Positions 43,277 through 52,135 of a DNA stretch of 64,000 nucleotides are shown here, in pieces. The first letter of the stretch is position 1. Every line of letters begins with the position of its first letter. Position numbers and translations under genes: made by a program. The notes below the pieces were generated by a model. The model had not been told where the DNA came from and ran no database searches. It saw only the letters and a program-made list of their open reading frames with translations. Origin of the DNA: Bacteroidales bacterium (GTDB lineage Bacteria; Bacteroidota; Bacteroidia; Bacteroidales; P3); the NCBI GenBank assembly GCA_017934545.1, contig JAGBJI010000012.1:56131-120130 (forward strand), written 5' to 3'.

Positions 43277-43614
43277 GTATCTCTATTTTTATCCGACGGT
43301 TTTTAGTGTTTATGCTGTGTATTTTTTATTTTTATTCGGCATCTGACGGAAATTATATGCCGTTTTTTATCAATAATTCATTGGTTTTGATTTACAAAAC
43401 ACAGATTAATACACTGAAAAACATATTTTTACAAATAAAAAACACTTATTTTCAGCGAAAAAAAAAAATTTCTTTTAATTCAAACAAATGACGAAAAATC
43501 CGAAGAAAAACAAGATTTTATATATAAAAATACGTTGCTTTTATAAAAAAACACGGAATTTCCGTGCATAAAAAAGGCGGAGTATGAAAAAAAAAGGGAT
43601 TTTTATATAAGAAA

Positions 43615-44265
43615 TTACTTAATTCCTATCATTTTATGCGTCTGAAGGGAAAGCCGCCATAAAGGATTTTCCTTTATATATTCTACCGTTAACGGCAAAA
43701 TTTCACACAATGATGAATATTCAGGCTGCAAACAATACACCGCTTTGTCGGTTGACGGTTTTAAAAGGGCGGCTCTGCGGCGGCGGATGGCTTGGGCAAA
43801 TAGAAAATCGTCTTTTTCAGATATAACTACCTTGATTTCATCGGCTTTATGCAGCACGCTGTCCAAAACAGGCTTATATTTTTTTGGCGAAACGGTTATC
43901 CAATCCCAATATCCCGTAATTTCATTCACGCCGCTCGTTTCCAAGAAAGTGTTAACGCCCGACGCACGCAGTTCATGGGTCAAACAGGTGAGATTGTACA
44001 ACGTCGGCTCGCCGCCTGTGACCACTACATTGCGGGCATTGGACTCTTTGACCTTGCGGATTATCTGTTCAATAGATTGCATCTTTGCTTTATCAACCGA
44101 CCACGCCCGTTTTTCGTCGCAAAAGCCGCATCCGACATTGCAACCCGCCAATCTAATGAAATAAGCCGCCGTTCCGCTGTTTTTACCCTCCCCTTGCAGA
44201 GAATAAAACATCTCAATTACAGGTAATTGTATCATTTTTATAATTGTTTTTCCCGTGTTTGCCAC
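43615..44265 (-). CDS. queE: 7-carboxy-7-deazaguanine synthase
   Basis: 216 residues; radical-SAM enzyme of queuosine/7-deazaguanine synthesis, converting 6-carboxytetrahydropterin to CDG. LPVIEMFYSLQGEGKNSGTA at the N-terminus, cluster motif CNVGCGFC (CxxxCxxC), VVTGGEPTLYN and LETSGVN are diagnostic. It starts at ATG 44265, though ATG 44235 (MIQLPV) would match the family's usual beginning better. Other queuosine genes are not nearby. A promoter lies at 44282-44312. Confidence 0.94.
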   Translation of the reverse strand: MANTGKTIIKMIQLPVIEMFYSLQGEGKNSGTAAYFIRLAGCNVGCGFCDEKRAWSVDKAKMQSIEQIIRKVKESNARNVVVTGGEPTLYNLTCLTHELRASGVNTFLETSGVNEITGYWDWITVSPKKYKPVLDSVLHKADEIKVVISEKDDFLFAQAIRRRRAALLKPSTDKAVYCLQPEYSSLCEILPLTVEYIKENPLWRLSLQTHKMIGIK

Positions 44266-44281
44266 TTTTATTTACGGTTTG

Positions 44282-44312
44282 CAAAAATAAATCTTTTTCT
44301 TTTATCAGCCAA
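44282..44312 (-). promoter_or_regulatory. Bacteroidota-type promoter of queE
   Basis: On the minus strand TTG (44310-44312), 20 bp, TATTTTTG (44282-44289). It gives about 12 nt of leader to ATG 44265 or about 42 nt to ATG 44235. Confidence 0.75.
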
Positions 44313-44378
44313 AACCAACGGATTTATTTTGAAGAACGGGCATATATAATATTTTTTCCGATTATCCGTTAACTGCAT

Positions 44379-45026
44379 ATGGACAACAAACTCAACACAT
44401 CGGCGGATACACACATGACAGTGTCGCATTTGGAATTTTTTCCGTGCATTAAACAACTTATTTTGTTCGAAAAAGAGAAAAATATTTGCATTGATTGGTA
44501 CGAAAACTTCCCTAAACAAACGTTCCGCAACCGTGCAACAGTGCTGTCGTCACAAGGGCTGCTGAATATCACCGTTCCGCTGAAAAATAAAAGCAAGGCA
44601 AAGATTTTATCACGCGATATTGAGATTTCATATTCGCAGAATTGGCACACGCAAGCCTGGCGTACGGTGTTTTCTTGCTATGGTAAAAGCCCTTATTTTA
44701 TATATTACGCCGACAAAGTAAAGCAAATTCTGCTAAAACCGCACAAATATCTGATGGATTTGAACCTTGAAGCTTTTGATTTATTGAAACAATCCATGCA
44801 CTTGCAGTGTCTTTTGTCGCAAAGCACGCATTATGTTGAAAATCCGAAGAATGATTTCCGTAATGCGTTCCTGCCCAAGAACCGTCAGACCGACGGCGAG
44901 AATATTGTGCCGTATGACCAATGTTTTTCGGAAAAATTCGGCTTTCAAACCAATCTTTCTGCGTTGGATTTACTGTTTAACCTCGGCAATGAGGCGGGCG
45001 AATATCTTAAAAATGCAGAGCGATAG
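44379..45026 (+). CDS. WbqC-like family protein
   Basis: 215 residues. HLEFFPCIKQLILFEKEKNI near the start, FRNRATVLSSQGLLNITVPL and NWHTQAWRTVFSCYGKSPYFIYY are characteristic of the WbqC-like family, found in O-antigen loci and singly in Bacteroidota; the biochemical role is unsettled. In many members the first block begins about a dozen residues in, as here, so a start at Met13 (ATG 44415) is also possible. The 3' end overlaps the convergent PAP2 gene by 20 bp. Confidence 0.87.
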   Translation: MDNKLNTSADTHMTVSHLEFFPCIKQLILFEKEKNICIDWYENFPKQTFRNRATVLSSQGLLNITVPLKNKSKAKILSRDIEISYSQNWHTQAWRTVFSCYGKSPYFIYYADKVKQILLKPHKYLMDLNLEAFDLLKQSMHLQCLLSQSTHYVENPKNDFRNAFLPKNRQTDGENIVPYDQCFSEKFGFQTNLSALDLLFNLGNEAGEYLKNAER

Positions 45027-46335
45027 CCGCACCTAACGAAAAATAAGGAAATTTCTGCGTTTTGTCTTCTATTTCCAACGACGTACGGGTGTAATCGGCG
45101 AAAAACCGCAGGTAAGTGTGCCGTTGCATACGTAAATTCAAAAACATTCCGCCCGAAAGTTGCAAATTGTTCTGACTTTTTATCGGAACATCGTCCTGAA
45201 GTTGATTTTTGTCAACGTGGTTCAGCCCTGCCGCAGCACGCAACCCCGCATCAATGCCGCAAACCAACGGATAATTAATGACAATGCCCGCTTCGCCGCT
45301 TTTAACCGTCAGCACCGAGTCTTCTGGCCACCAAATATTGGCGTTATCCACCACATAGCCGTCGGCTTTCGCCCTGACACTGACGCCGATGTACCGATTA
45401 AAGTAATAAGCCGCCTCAATTCCGATACCGATACCGTTTTTTACGGAGTAATCGGTGTTATTTTTCAGTTTTTTTGCCTTTCCGAATCGGTTGATATTGT
45501 AAGAAAAGAAGAAATCTGCGAAGTGAGGTTTTTCATCGGCTGATTCGTTGCAATAAAACGCCGTCGCGTTGCCGCCACTGCGCTGAAAAACCAAGTCAGT
45601 CAGTGCATACGAGAGTTCGGTAGCCAATATTCCCAAGCCGGCACCAAACAAAACATCGTGCATCCAATGTCTGTTGTTGGCAACACGCGAAAGACCGGTC
45701 AGTGCCGCCGTTGTATAACCCGCAACACTCAAATACGGGTAGTTTTCTTTAAATTCTTTGCTCAAAACAGTTGCTCCGATAAAGGCAACGGTAGTATGAC
45801 CCGAGGGAAACGACTTGTATCCGCCCCAATCAGGCCGCAGTTCCGAAACATTTTCTTTGATTAATTTGGCAAAGCCGTATCCCAAGCCGTAGGACAGCAA
45901 TGCCGATGCCGTCAACTGGCTCCATGTGCTTGCGGTTTGCAGTCCGAACGATTTTAATGCAAAAGTCAGACCGATAGGAACGAATTGCAGGTAGGTATCA
46001 TAGTCATATGCGAAATTATTCATATACCTTATCCGCATATCACGCACGTTGACGTCGTATTTTTTAAATATTATGCTCTGCGAAATAAGAGTGAGGCCCG
46101 CATAAGTAGAATTGACTGTCGGGGATTGCAATATTTTGTCCGTAAGATGCAGGTCGGTGCCGTTGTTTTGATAATTAAATGCAGTGTTTTGCCGATTTGT
46201 CAACGTATTTTGTGCATTGGATGCAAAAAAGCAAAACCCAAGGACAAAAAAAACTGCATACAGAAGTTTTTTATTTCTTCTGCATGCAGTAAAATGTAAT
46301 TTCTTTTGATTAGAACGGCAAATCATCCTCGTCAT
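45007..46335 (-). CDS. PAP2-family phosphatase fused to an outer-membrane beta-barrel
   Basis: 442 residues. A basic N-terminus and a hydrophobic segment (LLYAVFFVLGFCFFASNAQ) form a signal peptide. Residues ~70-260 are a type-2 phosphatidic acid phosphatase domain with the three motifs KENVSELRP, SFPSGHTT and SRVANNRHWMHD. The last ~170 residues are beta-strand rich and end in IALHF, an aromatic terminal residue typical of outer-membrane barrels. It probably dephosphorylates a lipid phosphate or pyrophosphate in the envelope (lipid A, undecaprenyl-PP or phospholipid). It overlaps the DUF3127 gene by 26 bp, which suggests coupling, and wbqC by 20 bp on the opposite strand. Confidence 0.85.
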   Translation of the reverse strand: MTRMICRSNQKKLHFTACRRNKKLLYAVFFVLGFCFFASNAQNTLTNRQNTAFNYQNNGTDLHLTDKILQSPTVNSTYAGLTLISQSIIFKKYDVNVRDMRIRYMNNFAYDYDTYLQFVPIGLTFALKSFGLQTASTWSQLTASALLSYGLGYGFAKLIKENVSELRPDWGGYKSFPSGHTTVAFIGATVLSKEFKENYPYLSVAGYTTAALTGLSRVANNRHWMHDVLFGAGLGILATELSYALTDLVFQRSGGNATAFYCNESADEKPHFADFFFSYNINRFGKAKKLKNNTDYSVKNGIGIGIEAAYYFNRYIGVSVRAKADGYVVDNANIWWPEDSVLTVKSGEAGIVINYPLVCGIDAGLRAAAGLNHVDKNQLQDDVPIKSQNNLQLSGGMFLNLRMQRHTYLRFFADYTRTSLEIEDKTQKFPYFSLGAAIALHF

Positions 46336-46810
46336 CAGGCATAGGTGCTTGCTCTATTGTACCTCCCATTGACTGAGTTTGGGCAGGCGGCTGTTGGTAT
46401 TGCACCTGCGGCTGCGGTTGTTGCACTTGTTGCATCTGCGGTTGAGCGGGTTGCTGCATTGCTTGCGGCTGTTGCATAGGCTGCTGCGGCTGATTGTAAG
46501 GATTTTGCGGCGTGGCATTAGGCGTAGCGAACGTTTCAATACGCGAACATCTGCAATCGGTAGACCATCTGGTCACTCCGTTGCGGTCAACGTACTCCCG
46601 TGAATCAATAATAAAGGTAACCCTTACCGTTTCACCTATTCTTAAGCTGTTCAACATCGTAACCCTGTCCTCGCCGAACAGAGAAAATGCTATTTTGTGC
46701 GAAAATTGTTCTTCCGTATCTATGACAAACGTGCGTGTAACCCATGGTCCTCTTGCTCCTTCGCCTCTTTGTTCAGGCAACACCATAGATAATCTTCCTA
46801 TTACTTCCAT
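46310..46810 (-). CDS. DUF3127 protein with an SSB-like acidic tail
   Basis: 166 residues. Residues 1-~95 are the DUF3127 domain (EVIGRLSMVLPEQRGEGARGPWVTR with beta strands to VTFIIDSREY), probably an OB fold. A Gln/Pro/Met-rich low-complexity linker follows (~97-150), then the acidic tail PDDEDDLPF, close to the DDDxPF tip with which bacterial SSB recruits replication and repair proteins. It may be an SSB-like nucleic-acid-binding protein; this is inference. A -7 box TAATTTTG (46851-46858, minus) precedes it, and the PAP2 gene overlaps its end. Confidence 0.85.
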   Translation of the reverse strand: MEVIGRLSMVLPEQRGEGARGPWVTRTFVIDTEEQFSHKIAFSLFGEDRVTMLNSLRIGETVRVTFIIDSREYVDRNGVTRWSTDCRCSRIETFATPNATPQNPYNQPQQPMQQPQAMQQPAQPQMQQVQQPQPQVQYQQPPAQTQSMGGTIEQAPMPDDEDDLPF

Positions 46811-46900
46811 TATATTTATTGTTTTATAATTATACTCCGATATGGAGTTGCAAAATTACAAAAAGTCTGAAAACCCACATTAAAATCTTCAGTTTTTTAT

Positions 46901-47251
46901 TTATTGCAACTTCTCTAATAAACTTTCTGCCTGTTGTTTTAAAGGTTCTATGTCTTCGGTTGCGGTCATATAAAGCTTCTTCGGAGTTACCGTCGCATAC
47001 CCGTGAACCAACACATGACGCATGCCTATTATTTGTTCCCAAGGTATTTCGTTATGCTGCAACCTGAATTCTTTAGTAAGTTTATACGCCGCCTCACCTA
47101 TTATCTCTATATTCTTCATTACAGAATAATACGCCATGATATTCGTTTTAAAATCTTCAACGTCCGTAACGTTATCCATTATTTTCAAAACATTACCGGC
47201 ATAAGTCACAATATCCTGCAACAAACCTTTATCCCTTTCAGGCTCTCTCAT
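46901..47251 (-). CDS. hepT: HepT-like ribonuclease toxin (DUF86)
   Basis: 116 residues, all-helical. EIIGEAAYKLTKEF and IGMRHVLVHGYATV give the RxxxxHxY motif of HEPN ribonucleases (Arg-HVLV-His-Gly-Tyr). It pairs with the nucleotidyltransferase gene just upstream, overlapping it by 14 bp. In studied HepT/MntA systems MntA attaches AMP to the Tyr of this motif and silences the RNase. Confidence 0.92.
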   Translation of the reverse strand: MREPERDKGLLQDIVTYAGNVLKIMDNVTDVEDFKTNIMAYYSVMKNIEIIGEAAYKLTKEFRLQHNEIPWEQIIGMRHVLVHGYATVTPKKLYMTATEDIEPLKQQAESLLEKLQ

Positions 47252-47531
47252 AGATTAATATTTTATCATTATTCACGCTGTCCGCTGCATAAGGCTTCAA
47301 TGTTCCCTCTTCCACCAAATCAATCTTCTTTCCTAATATACGGCTTATGTCCATATATATTCCTCCGACGGTAAACAACGACACCCTCGCATTGTCATCA
47401 TATGACACCATAATATCCACATCACTGTCCGCCGTTTGTTCACCTCTTGCATACGAACCGAACAGCCATGCTTTCATTATAGGCTGCGTAGCGAAATAAT
47501 CCTGTAATATTTCTATTGTTTTTTTATCCAT
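47238..47531 (-). CDS. mntA: MntA-type minimal nucleotidyltransferase antitoxin
   Basis: 97 residues. WLFGSYARGEQTADSDVDIMV is the GSxxxG...DxD catalytic motif of minimal nucleotidyltransferases; GKKIDLVEEG carries the third Asp. It should AMPylate and neutralise HepT. The start is 10 bp behind the stop of the S9 peptidase gene on the same strand, with no room for a normal separate promoter, so it is likely transcribed with it. Confidence 0.92.
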   Translation of the reverse strand: MDKKTIEILQDYFATQPIMKAWLFGSYARGEQTADSDVDIMVSYDDNARVSLFTVGGIYMDISRILGKKIDLVEEGTLKPYAADSVNNDKILIYERA

Positions 47532-47541
47532 AAATGCCTGT

Positions 47542-49638
47542 TTATTCTTTGTTTGGTTTCAACCATTTGTCCAACCAATCAAAGAAATTCCGTTGCCAAA
47601 GTATTCCGTTCTGAGGTTTTAACACCCAATGCGTTTCATCAGGGAAGTATAAATATCTTGCAGGTATGCCTCTGTTCAATGCAGCGTTGTAAGCCGCCAT
47701 TCCCTGCGAAGCAACTATACGGAAATCAAACTCGGAATGTATAACCAAGATAGGCGTATCCCATTTGTCAACGAACAAATGCGGAGAATTTGCATAAGAT
47801 TTCTGAACTTTCGGGTCTTTGTCCCAATACGGTCCGCCCAAATCCCAATTGACAAACCACATCTCTTCGGTTTCCAAGTACTGTTGCTCCAAGTTAAACA
47901 TTCCGTTGTGGGCAATAAAAGCTTTAAAACGCTTGTCGTGGTGACCTGCAAGCCAATAAACGCTGTAACCTCCGAAACTTGCACCGACGGCACCCCGATG
48001 GTCAACGTCAACGTACGGTTCTTTGGAAATTTCATCTATCGCAGTCAAATAATCCTTCATACACTGTCCGCCGTAATCGCCGCTGATAGCTTCGTTCCAC
48101 TCTTGACCAAAGCCCGGCAAACCCCTGCGGTTAGGAGCTACGATAATGTAGCCGTGTGCAGCCATAATCTGAAAATTCCATCTGTACGACCAAAACTGCG
48201 ACACCGTACTTTGAGGACCGCCTTCGCAATAAAGCAAAGTTGGATATTTCTTGTTGGAATCAAAATCAGGAGGATATATAACCCAAGTGTGCAAGTCTTT
48301 GCCGTCAGTGGCTTTCAACCAACGTTCTTCAACTTTTCCCCACTTAACCTGTGCCATCAAATCGTCGTTAACAGTGGAAATCTTTGTTTCTTTTCCGCTT
48401 TTTTCGTCAACAGACCATATCTCCACCGGATTGCTCATACTCATACGCGTTGCTATCAAACGCTCCTGCGTAGGTATAACCGCAGTGTAATCGCATACGG
48501 AATTGGTTATCTGTTTTATTTCTTTGTTTGCAAGGTTTATCTTGTATATATTGTCTTTTGCATGATAGTCCGAAACAAAATAAATGTTCTTGCTGTCCGC
48601 AGAATAGTGCAACGAGCCTACGTTTTGGTCAAATGCTTCGGTCATATAAGCAGCTTTCTTTGAAGCAAAATCGTAAACCATCAACCGTATCTTGTCGGCT
48701 TCGTAACCGTCACGCTCCATACTCTCCCATGCAATAGTCTTTCCGTCAGGAGAAAATACAGGGTTTTGGTCGTAACCCATCATTCCCTCGGAGATATTTT
48801 CCGTTTGCTTGGTTGCAATGTCATAGATAAATATGTCACTGTTGGTTGAATACGCATATTCTTTGCCCGTTTTTTTGCGGCAAGTGTAGGCTATTTTTTT
48901 ACCATCGGGACTCCACACTATCTGTTCCATGCCTCCCCAAGGACGCATAGGGCTTTCAAACTCCGTATCCGCCAACAAGTTAACACCGTCTTTGATTTTT
49001 TTGCCGTCAAATTCGGCAACGAAAGGCTGCGGAATATTGTCTACCCAATTATCCCAATGTCTGTATGCAAGGTCGTCGTTAATACGTCCCGTCGTCTTGT
49101 CCAATCCTTCTTTCAAATAGGCATACTTGTCTTTTTTCTCTACCGCACGCACGTACACTATATGCTTGCCGTCGGGTGCATACGAAAATCCCTCCAAGTC
49201 ACCCTCTTTCAAATCGGATATTTTCTTCCTTGACGTTCCGTCCAAATTCATTTCATAGATGTTGACGTCATCTCCGTCGGCATAAATAAAGCCTATCTTG
49301 TCGCCCGACGGGTTGAACACTACGTTGAATTCGCTGTTTTTGGTTTGGGTCAAACGTTTTACGTTGCCTCCGTCAGCATCCATTATATATACTTCGGCGT
49401 TGCCTTTGTTTTTTTCAACACTGTAATAGGTTACCGTGTACAATACTTTTTTGCCGTCGGGCGATACGGAAACATCGCCTATACGTCCGAACGACCACAA
49501 AACCTCAGGGGAAAGCATTCCGTCTTTAACCTCAACCTGCGGTTTCTCAATTGCGTCTTTGTCTTTTACGCTTTTTTGCTGGCATCCCGCAAATGCAACC
49601 GTTGCAAGCAGAGTGCCGATAATCAATTTCTTATTCAT
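47542..49638 (-). CDS. S9-family prolyl oligopeptidase, lipoprotein (DPP5-like)
   Basis: 698 residues. The signal sequence ends VAFAGC, a lipobox with Cys19, so it is lipid-anchored. A seven-bladed WD-like propeller (~40-420, with SVSPDGKKVLY, NPSGDKIGFIY, SPDGKKIAYTC and SPDGKTIAWES repeats) precedes an alpha/beta-hydrolase domain with triad Ser554 (GASFGGYS), Asp638 (HSEFDFRI) and His670 (DETHWVLKPQN). Size and C-terminal motifs resemble dipeptidyl peptidase 5 of Porphyromonas, which releases dipeptides from extracellular peptides. Promoter at 49676-49706. The HepT/MntA pair follows after 10 bp. Confidence 0.92.
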   Translation of the reverse strand: MNKKLIIGTLLATVAFAGCQQKSVKDKDAIEKPQVEVKDGMLSPEVLWSFGRIGDVSVSPDGKKVLYTVTYYSVEKNKGNAEVYIMDADGGNVKRLTQTKNSEFNVVFNPSGDKIGFIYADGDDVNIYEMNLDGTSRKKISDLKEGDLEGFSYAPDGKHIVYVRAVEKKDKYAYLKEGLDKTTGRINDDLAYRHWDNWVDNIPQPFVAEFDGKKIKDGVNLLADTEFESPMRPWGGMEQIVWSPDGKKIAYTCRKKTGKEYAYSTNSDIFIYDIATKQTENISEGMMGYDQNPVFSPDGKTIAWESMERDGYEADKIRLMVYDFASKKAAYMTEAFDQNVGSLHYSADSKNIYFVSDYHAKDNIYKINLANKEIKQITNSVCDYTAVIPTQERLIATRMSMSNPVEIWSVDEKSGKETKISTVNDDLMAQVKWGKVEERWLKATDGKDLHTWVIYPPDFDSNKKYPTLLYCEGGPQSTVSQFWSYRWNFQIMAAHGYIIVAPNRRGLPGFGQEWNEAISGDYGGQCMKDYLTAIDEISKEPYVDVDHRGAVGASFGGYSVYWLAGHHDKRFKAFIAHNGMFNLEQQYLETEEMWFVNWDLGGPYWDKDPKVQKSYANSPHLFVDKWDTPILVIHSEFDFRIVASQGMAAYNAALNRGIPARYLYFPDETHWVLKPQNGILWQRNFFDWLDKWLKPNKE

Positions 49639-49675
49639 ATCATTAAAAGTGTTATATTATTCTTTTTCAACACTG

Positions 49676-49706
49676 CAAAATTACTACTTTTTCACTGATA
49701 ACACAA
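49676..49706 (-). promoter_or_regulatory. Bacteroidota-type promoter of the S9 peptidase
   Basis: On the minus strand TTG (49704-49706), 20 bp, TAATTTTG (49676-49683); leader about 35 nt. Confidence 0.75.
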
Positions 49707-49857
49707 AATAAAACCCGAATATTTTATCCTTTTGTTTCCATCCGCCCGCTATCTTTTTATAAATAATTCCCGACTTTTTCGCATTTGATTTTTACCAAAC
49801 GGCAATTTATTTCCGCCCTTACGCAATAAATTTTTGCCCGACGGCAATTGGTCTTTG

Positions 49858-49960
49858 CCCTTTGCGAAAGTAATCTTAAAAAAATCTGATTTTTTGAGTA
49901 AAAAAACCTATTTTTTTGAGTGAAAAAATGTGATTTTTTTGCCCTTACTTTCGCAAAGGG
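49858..49960. repeat. ~105-bp palindrome with three 22-bp modules (locus K)
   Basis: The arms CCCTTTGCGAAAGTAAT (49858-49874) and TTACTTTCGCAAAGGG (49945-49960) enclose modules TCTGAT 49885, CCTATT 49907 and TGTGAT 49929 (22-bp steps; axis about 49909). It lies 47 bp past the rimO stop. Further degenerate CCCTT/CGGCAAT pieces lie to its left (49800-49855). Confidence 0.92.
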
Positions 49961-50007
49961 TAAAAATGAAACAACGTTAGGCGTCGGTAATATGTTACAG
50001 GGCGGTA

Positions 50008-51324
50008 TTAAACCACCGAACCGTAAAGGTCAAATTCGGTTGCATCGGTTATCTTTACATTGTAAAAACAACCTGTTTGTATATCGGGGTTGTCTTTTAC
50101 CAAAAGCAATACTTCGTTGTCTACTTCGGGCGAGTCGTATTGCGTTCTTCCCACCCAATAATCCGCTTCCCTGCGGTCAATAAGGGTTTCAAACGTGCGG
50201 CCGATGCGGTTTTGGTTTAAATCAAACGATATTTCCTGCTGAATTTCGGTCAATTCATCCAAGCGTTCCTGCTTTTCATCATCAGAAAGATTGTCTTCAA
50301 TCAACGCCGCTTTGGTTCCTTCTTCACGGGAATAGACAAAAGCACCCATTCTGTCAAATTTAGTTTTTTCAACAAAAGATTTCAATTCATTGAACTCTGC
50401 TTTGCTTTCGGTAGGATAGCCAACGATAAGCGTAGTCCGCAGTGCTATGTCGCTGACTTTTGAACGTATTTTTTCTATAAGCGAATTGATTTGGGCGGAA
50501 GTTATATTGCGGTTCATAGAGTCTAACACTCTGTCGTTTATATGCTGCAACGGCATGTCTAAATAACGGCATAGTTTCTTTTCTTTAAGCATTAAGTCCA
50601 GTACCTGCATAGGAAATTGGTTCGGATAGGAATATTGCAGCCGTATCCAATGAACGTCCGTACGGCACAATTGCTCCAAAAGGCTGCACAACTTCCTTTC
50701 GCCGTACAAATCCACGCCGTAGTATGAAGTATCCTGTGCAATGAGTATGATTTCTTTCACGCCGTTTTTGACCAACTGCTCGGTTTCCGCAACTATATCC
50801 TCAATAGGACGGGAAACATGGCGGCCTTTAATCATAGGGATTGCACAAAAAGAACAGTGTCTGTCGCATCCTTCGGAAATTTTTACATATGCGTAATGGC
50901 TGTAAGCCGATAATTGACGGACAAAGGCAGGGTTTTCCGTCTTTACGGTTCTTTTTCTTTTCGGTGCAAAGGATTTAAGCGTTTGTACAATTTCGTTGTC
51001 CTGCATTATTCCGAACAAAAAATCTATCTCGGGAATCTCTTTGAACAACTCATCTTTGTATCTTTGTGCCAAACATCCGTAAACAATGATTTTAAAGTCC
51101 GCATTCAGTTGTTTTCTCATCTGAACGAACTCCAAAATAACGTTAACCGATTCTTCTTTGGCCTTGTCTATAAACCCGCATGTGTTTATTATAACAAAAT
51201 CAAAAGAAGGTTCTTCCATATTGAAACACACGGAAAAACCTTCTTTTGTAAGCTTGCCTGCAAGTTGCTCGCTGTCTACCGTATTTTTTGAGCAACCCAG
51301 ACTTACAAAATTTATTTTGCCCAT
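50008..51324 (-). CDS. rimO: Ribosomal protein uS12 methylthiotransferase
   Basis: 438 residues: an N-terminal UPF0004 domain (INFVSLGCSKNTVDSEQLAG, INTCGFIDKAKEESV, VYGCLAQRYK), radical-SAM motif CDRHCSFCAIP and a C-terminal TRAM domain. It adds a methylthio group to an Asp of S12 using two [4Fe-4S] clusters. The LGCSKNxVDSE motif and TRAM length separate RimO from MiaB. ATG 51324 was preferred to TTG 51327. It lies 19 bp after an outer-membrane protein gene. Confidence 0.95.
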   Translation of the reverse strand: MGKINFVSLGCSKNTVDSEQLAGKLTKEGFSVCFNMEEPSFDFVIINTCGFIDKAKEESVNVILEFVQMRKQLNADFKIIVYGCLAQRYKDELFKEIPEIDFLFGIMQDNEIVQTLKSFAPKRKRTVKTENPAFVRQLSAYSHYAYVKISEGCDRHCSFCAIPMIKGRHVSRPIEDIVAETEQLVKNGVKEIILIAQDTSYYGVDLYGERKLCSLLEQLCRTDVHWIRLQYSYPNQFPMQVLDLMLKEKKLCRYLDMPLQHINDRVLDSMNRNITSAQINSLIEKIRSKVSDIALRTTLIVGYPTESKAEFNELKSFVEKTKFDRMGAFVYSREEGTKAALIEDNLSDDEKQERLDELTEIQQEISFDLNQNRIGRTFETLIDRREADYWVGRTQYDSPEVDNEVLLLVKDNPDIQTGCFYNVKITDATEFDLYGSVV

Positions 51325-51343
51325 CAATGCAATTGTATATTCT

Positions 51344-52063
51344 TTATAATTTAAGTCTGACGCCTATGTTAAGATTTATCCTTGACAGGTTTTCGTTCTT
51401 ATCCAAATCAAACGTTGCGTCGTTGGTTTTCAGTTTGCTTACGCTTGCACCCATGTAATCCAAGAAACAATCCAACGAAAAATACTGATTGAAACAATAA
51501 CTTGCACCTGCCGCTATACCGTAACCCAATGCAGCCCTTTTGTATGTAGTTCCCGCCACTTGGCTTGCAGTTTCTATGTAAGCCCTTTGTGCATTGCGGA
51601 AATTCATGTAGCCCATCGTAGCCTTTGCAAACAGAGTATAATGTTCTTTTATCACATCGGTGTTGGCTGAAAACGACAATCCTGCATAGAACAACCATCT
51701 GTCGTCGGACGAAGTCCCCACGCTCTTGTCTGCAGCGTAGTACGAATCAAAACTGTTGTACATATTAAAAACGGCACCTGCCTTGAAATTGCGGTGAAAC
51801 TTGTAATCATAGTCAAATCTGTAGTTTATACCGTGACGCATCTTGCTGTTGTGCGAATCATCCGAATTGTAATTCAACAACAATGCGTCATGGTCTCCGC
51901 TCAACGCAAATCCGTATCCAAGACTCATGGTAAAATTGTGAACATTGCCGCAACAAACTTTATTGCAAGCCGCATGGGTTTTTACATTTTCCGAATCGGT
52001 GTTTTGTGCATTCAACGAAAAAGCACACACGATGACTGATAACGCAATTAAAATCTTCTTCAT
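51344..52063 (-). CDS. Outer-membrane beta-barrel protein, unknown
   Basis: 239 residues with signal peptide (MKKILIALSVIVCAFSLNAQ), then amphipathic beta strands (FTMSLGYGFALSG, GINYRFDYDYKFHRNFKAGA, RINLNIGVRLKL at the end). Two to three Cys near the mature N-terminus (HAACNKVCCGN) are unusual for such a protein. Similar in type to small opacity-family porins; no function can be given. It sits between ftsY and rimO, which are usually adjacent in this phylum. Confidence 0.78.
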   Translation of the reverse strand: MKKILIALSVIVCAFSLNAQNTDSENVKTHAACNKVCCGNVHNFTMSLGYGFALSGDHDALLLNYNSDDSHNSKMRHGINYRFDYDYKFHRNFKAGAVFNMYNSFDSYYAADKSVGTSSDDRWLFYAGLSFSANTDVIKEHYTLFAKATMGYMNFRNAQRAYIETASQVAGTTYKRAALGYGIAAGASYCFNQYFSLDCFLDYMGASVSKLKTNDATFDLDKNENLSRINLNIGVRLKL

Positions 52064-52135
52064 CTTTTCTTTGTTTAAGGTTTAAAAGTTAATAAATCAT
52101 GTTTAAGCCGTTTTCAGTAAATGTTGTCTTGTTTT

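Noticed and set aside
43156-43491. 111-residue plus-strand open frame
   Set aside because: It covers the right part of a mirror-symmetric repeat array, is made of Phe/Ile/Arg-rich low-complexity sequence and has no start signal or homology.
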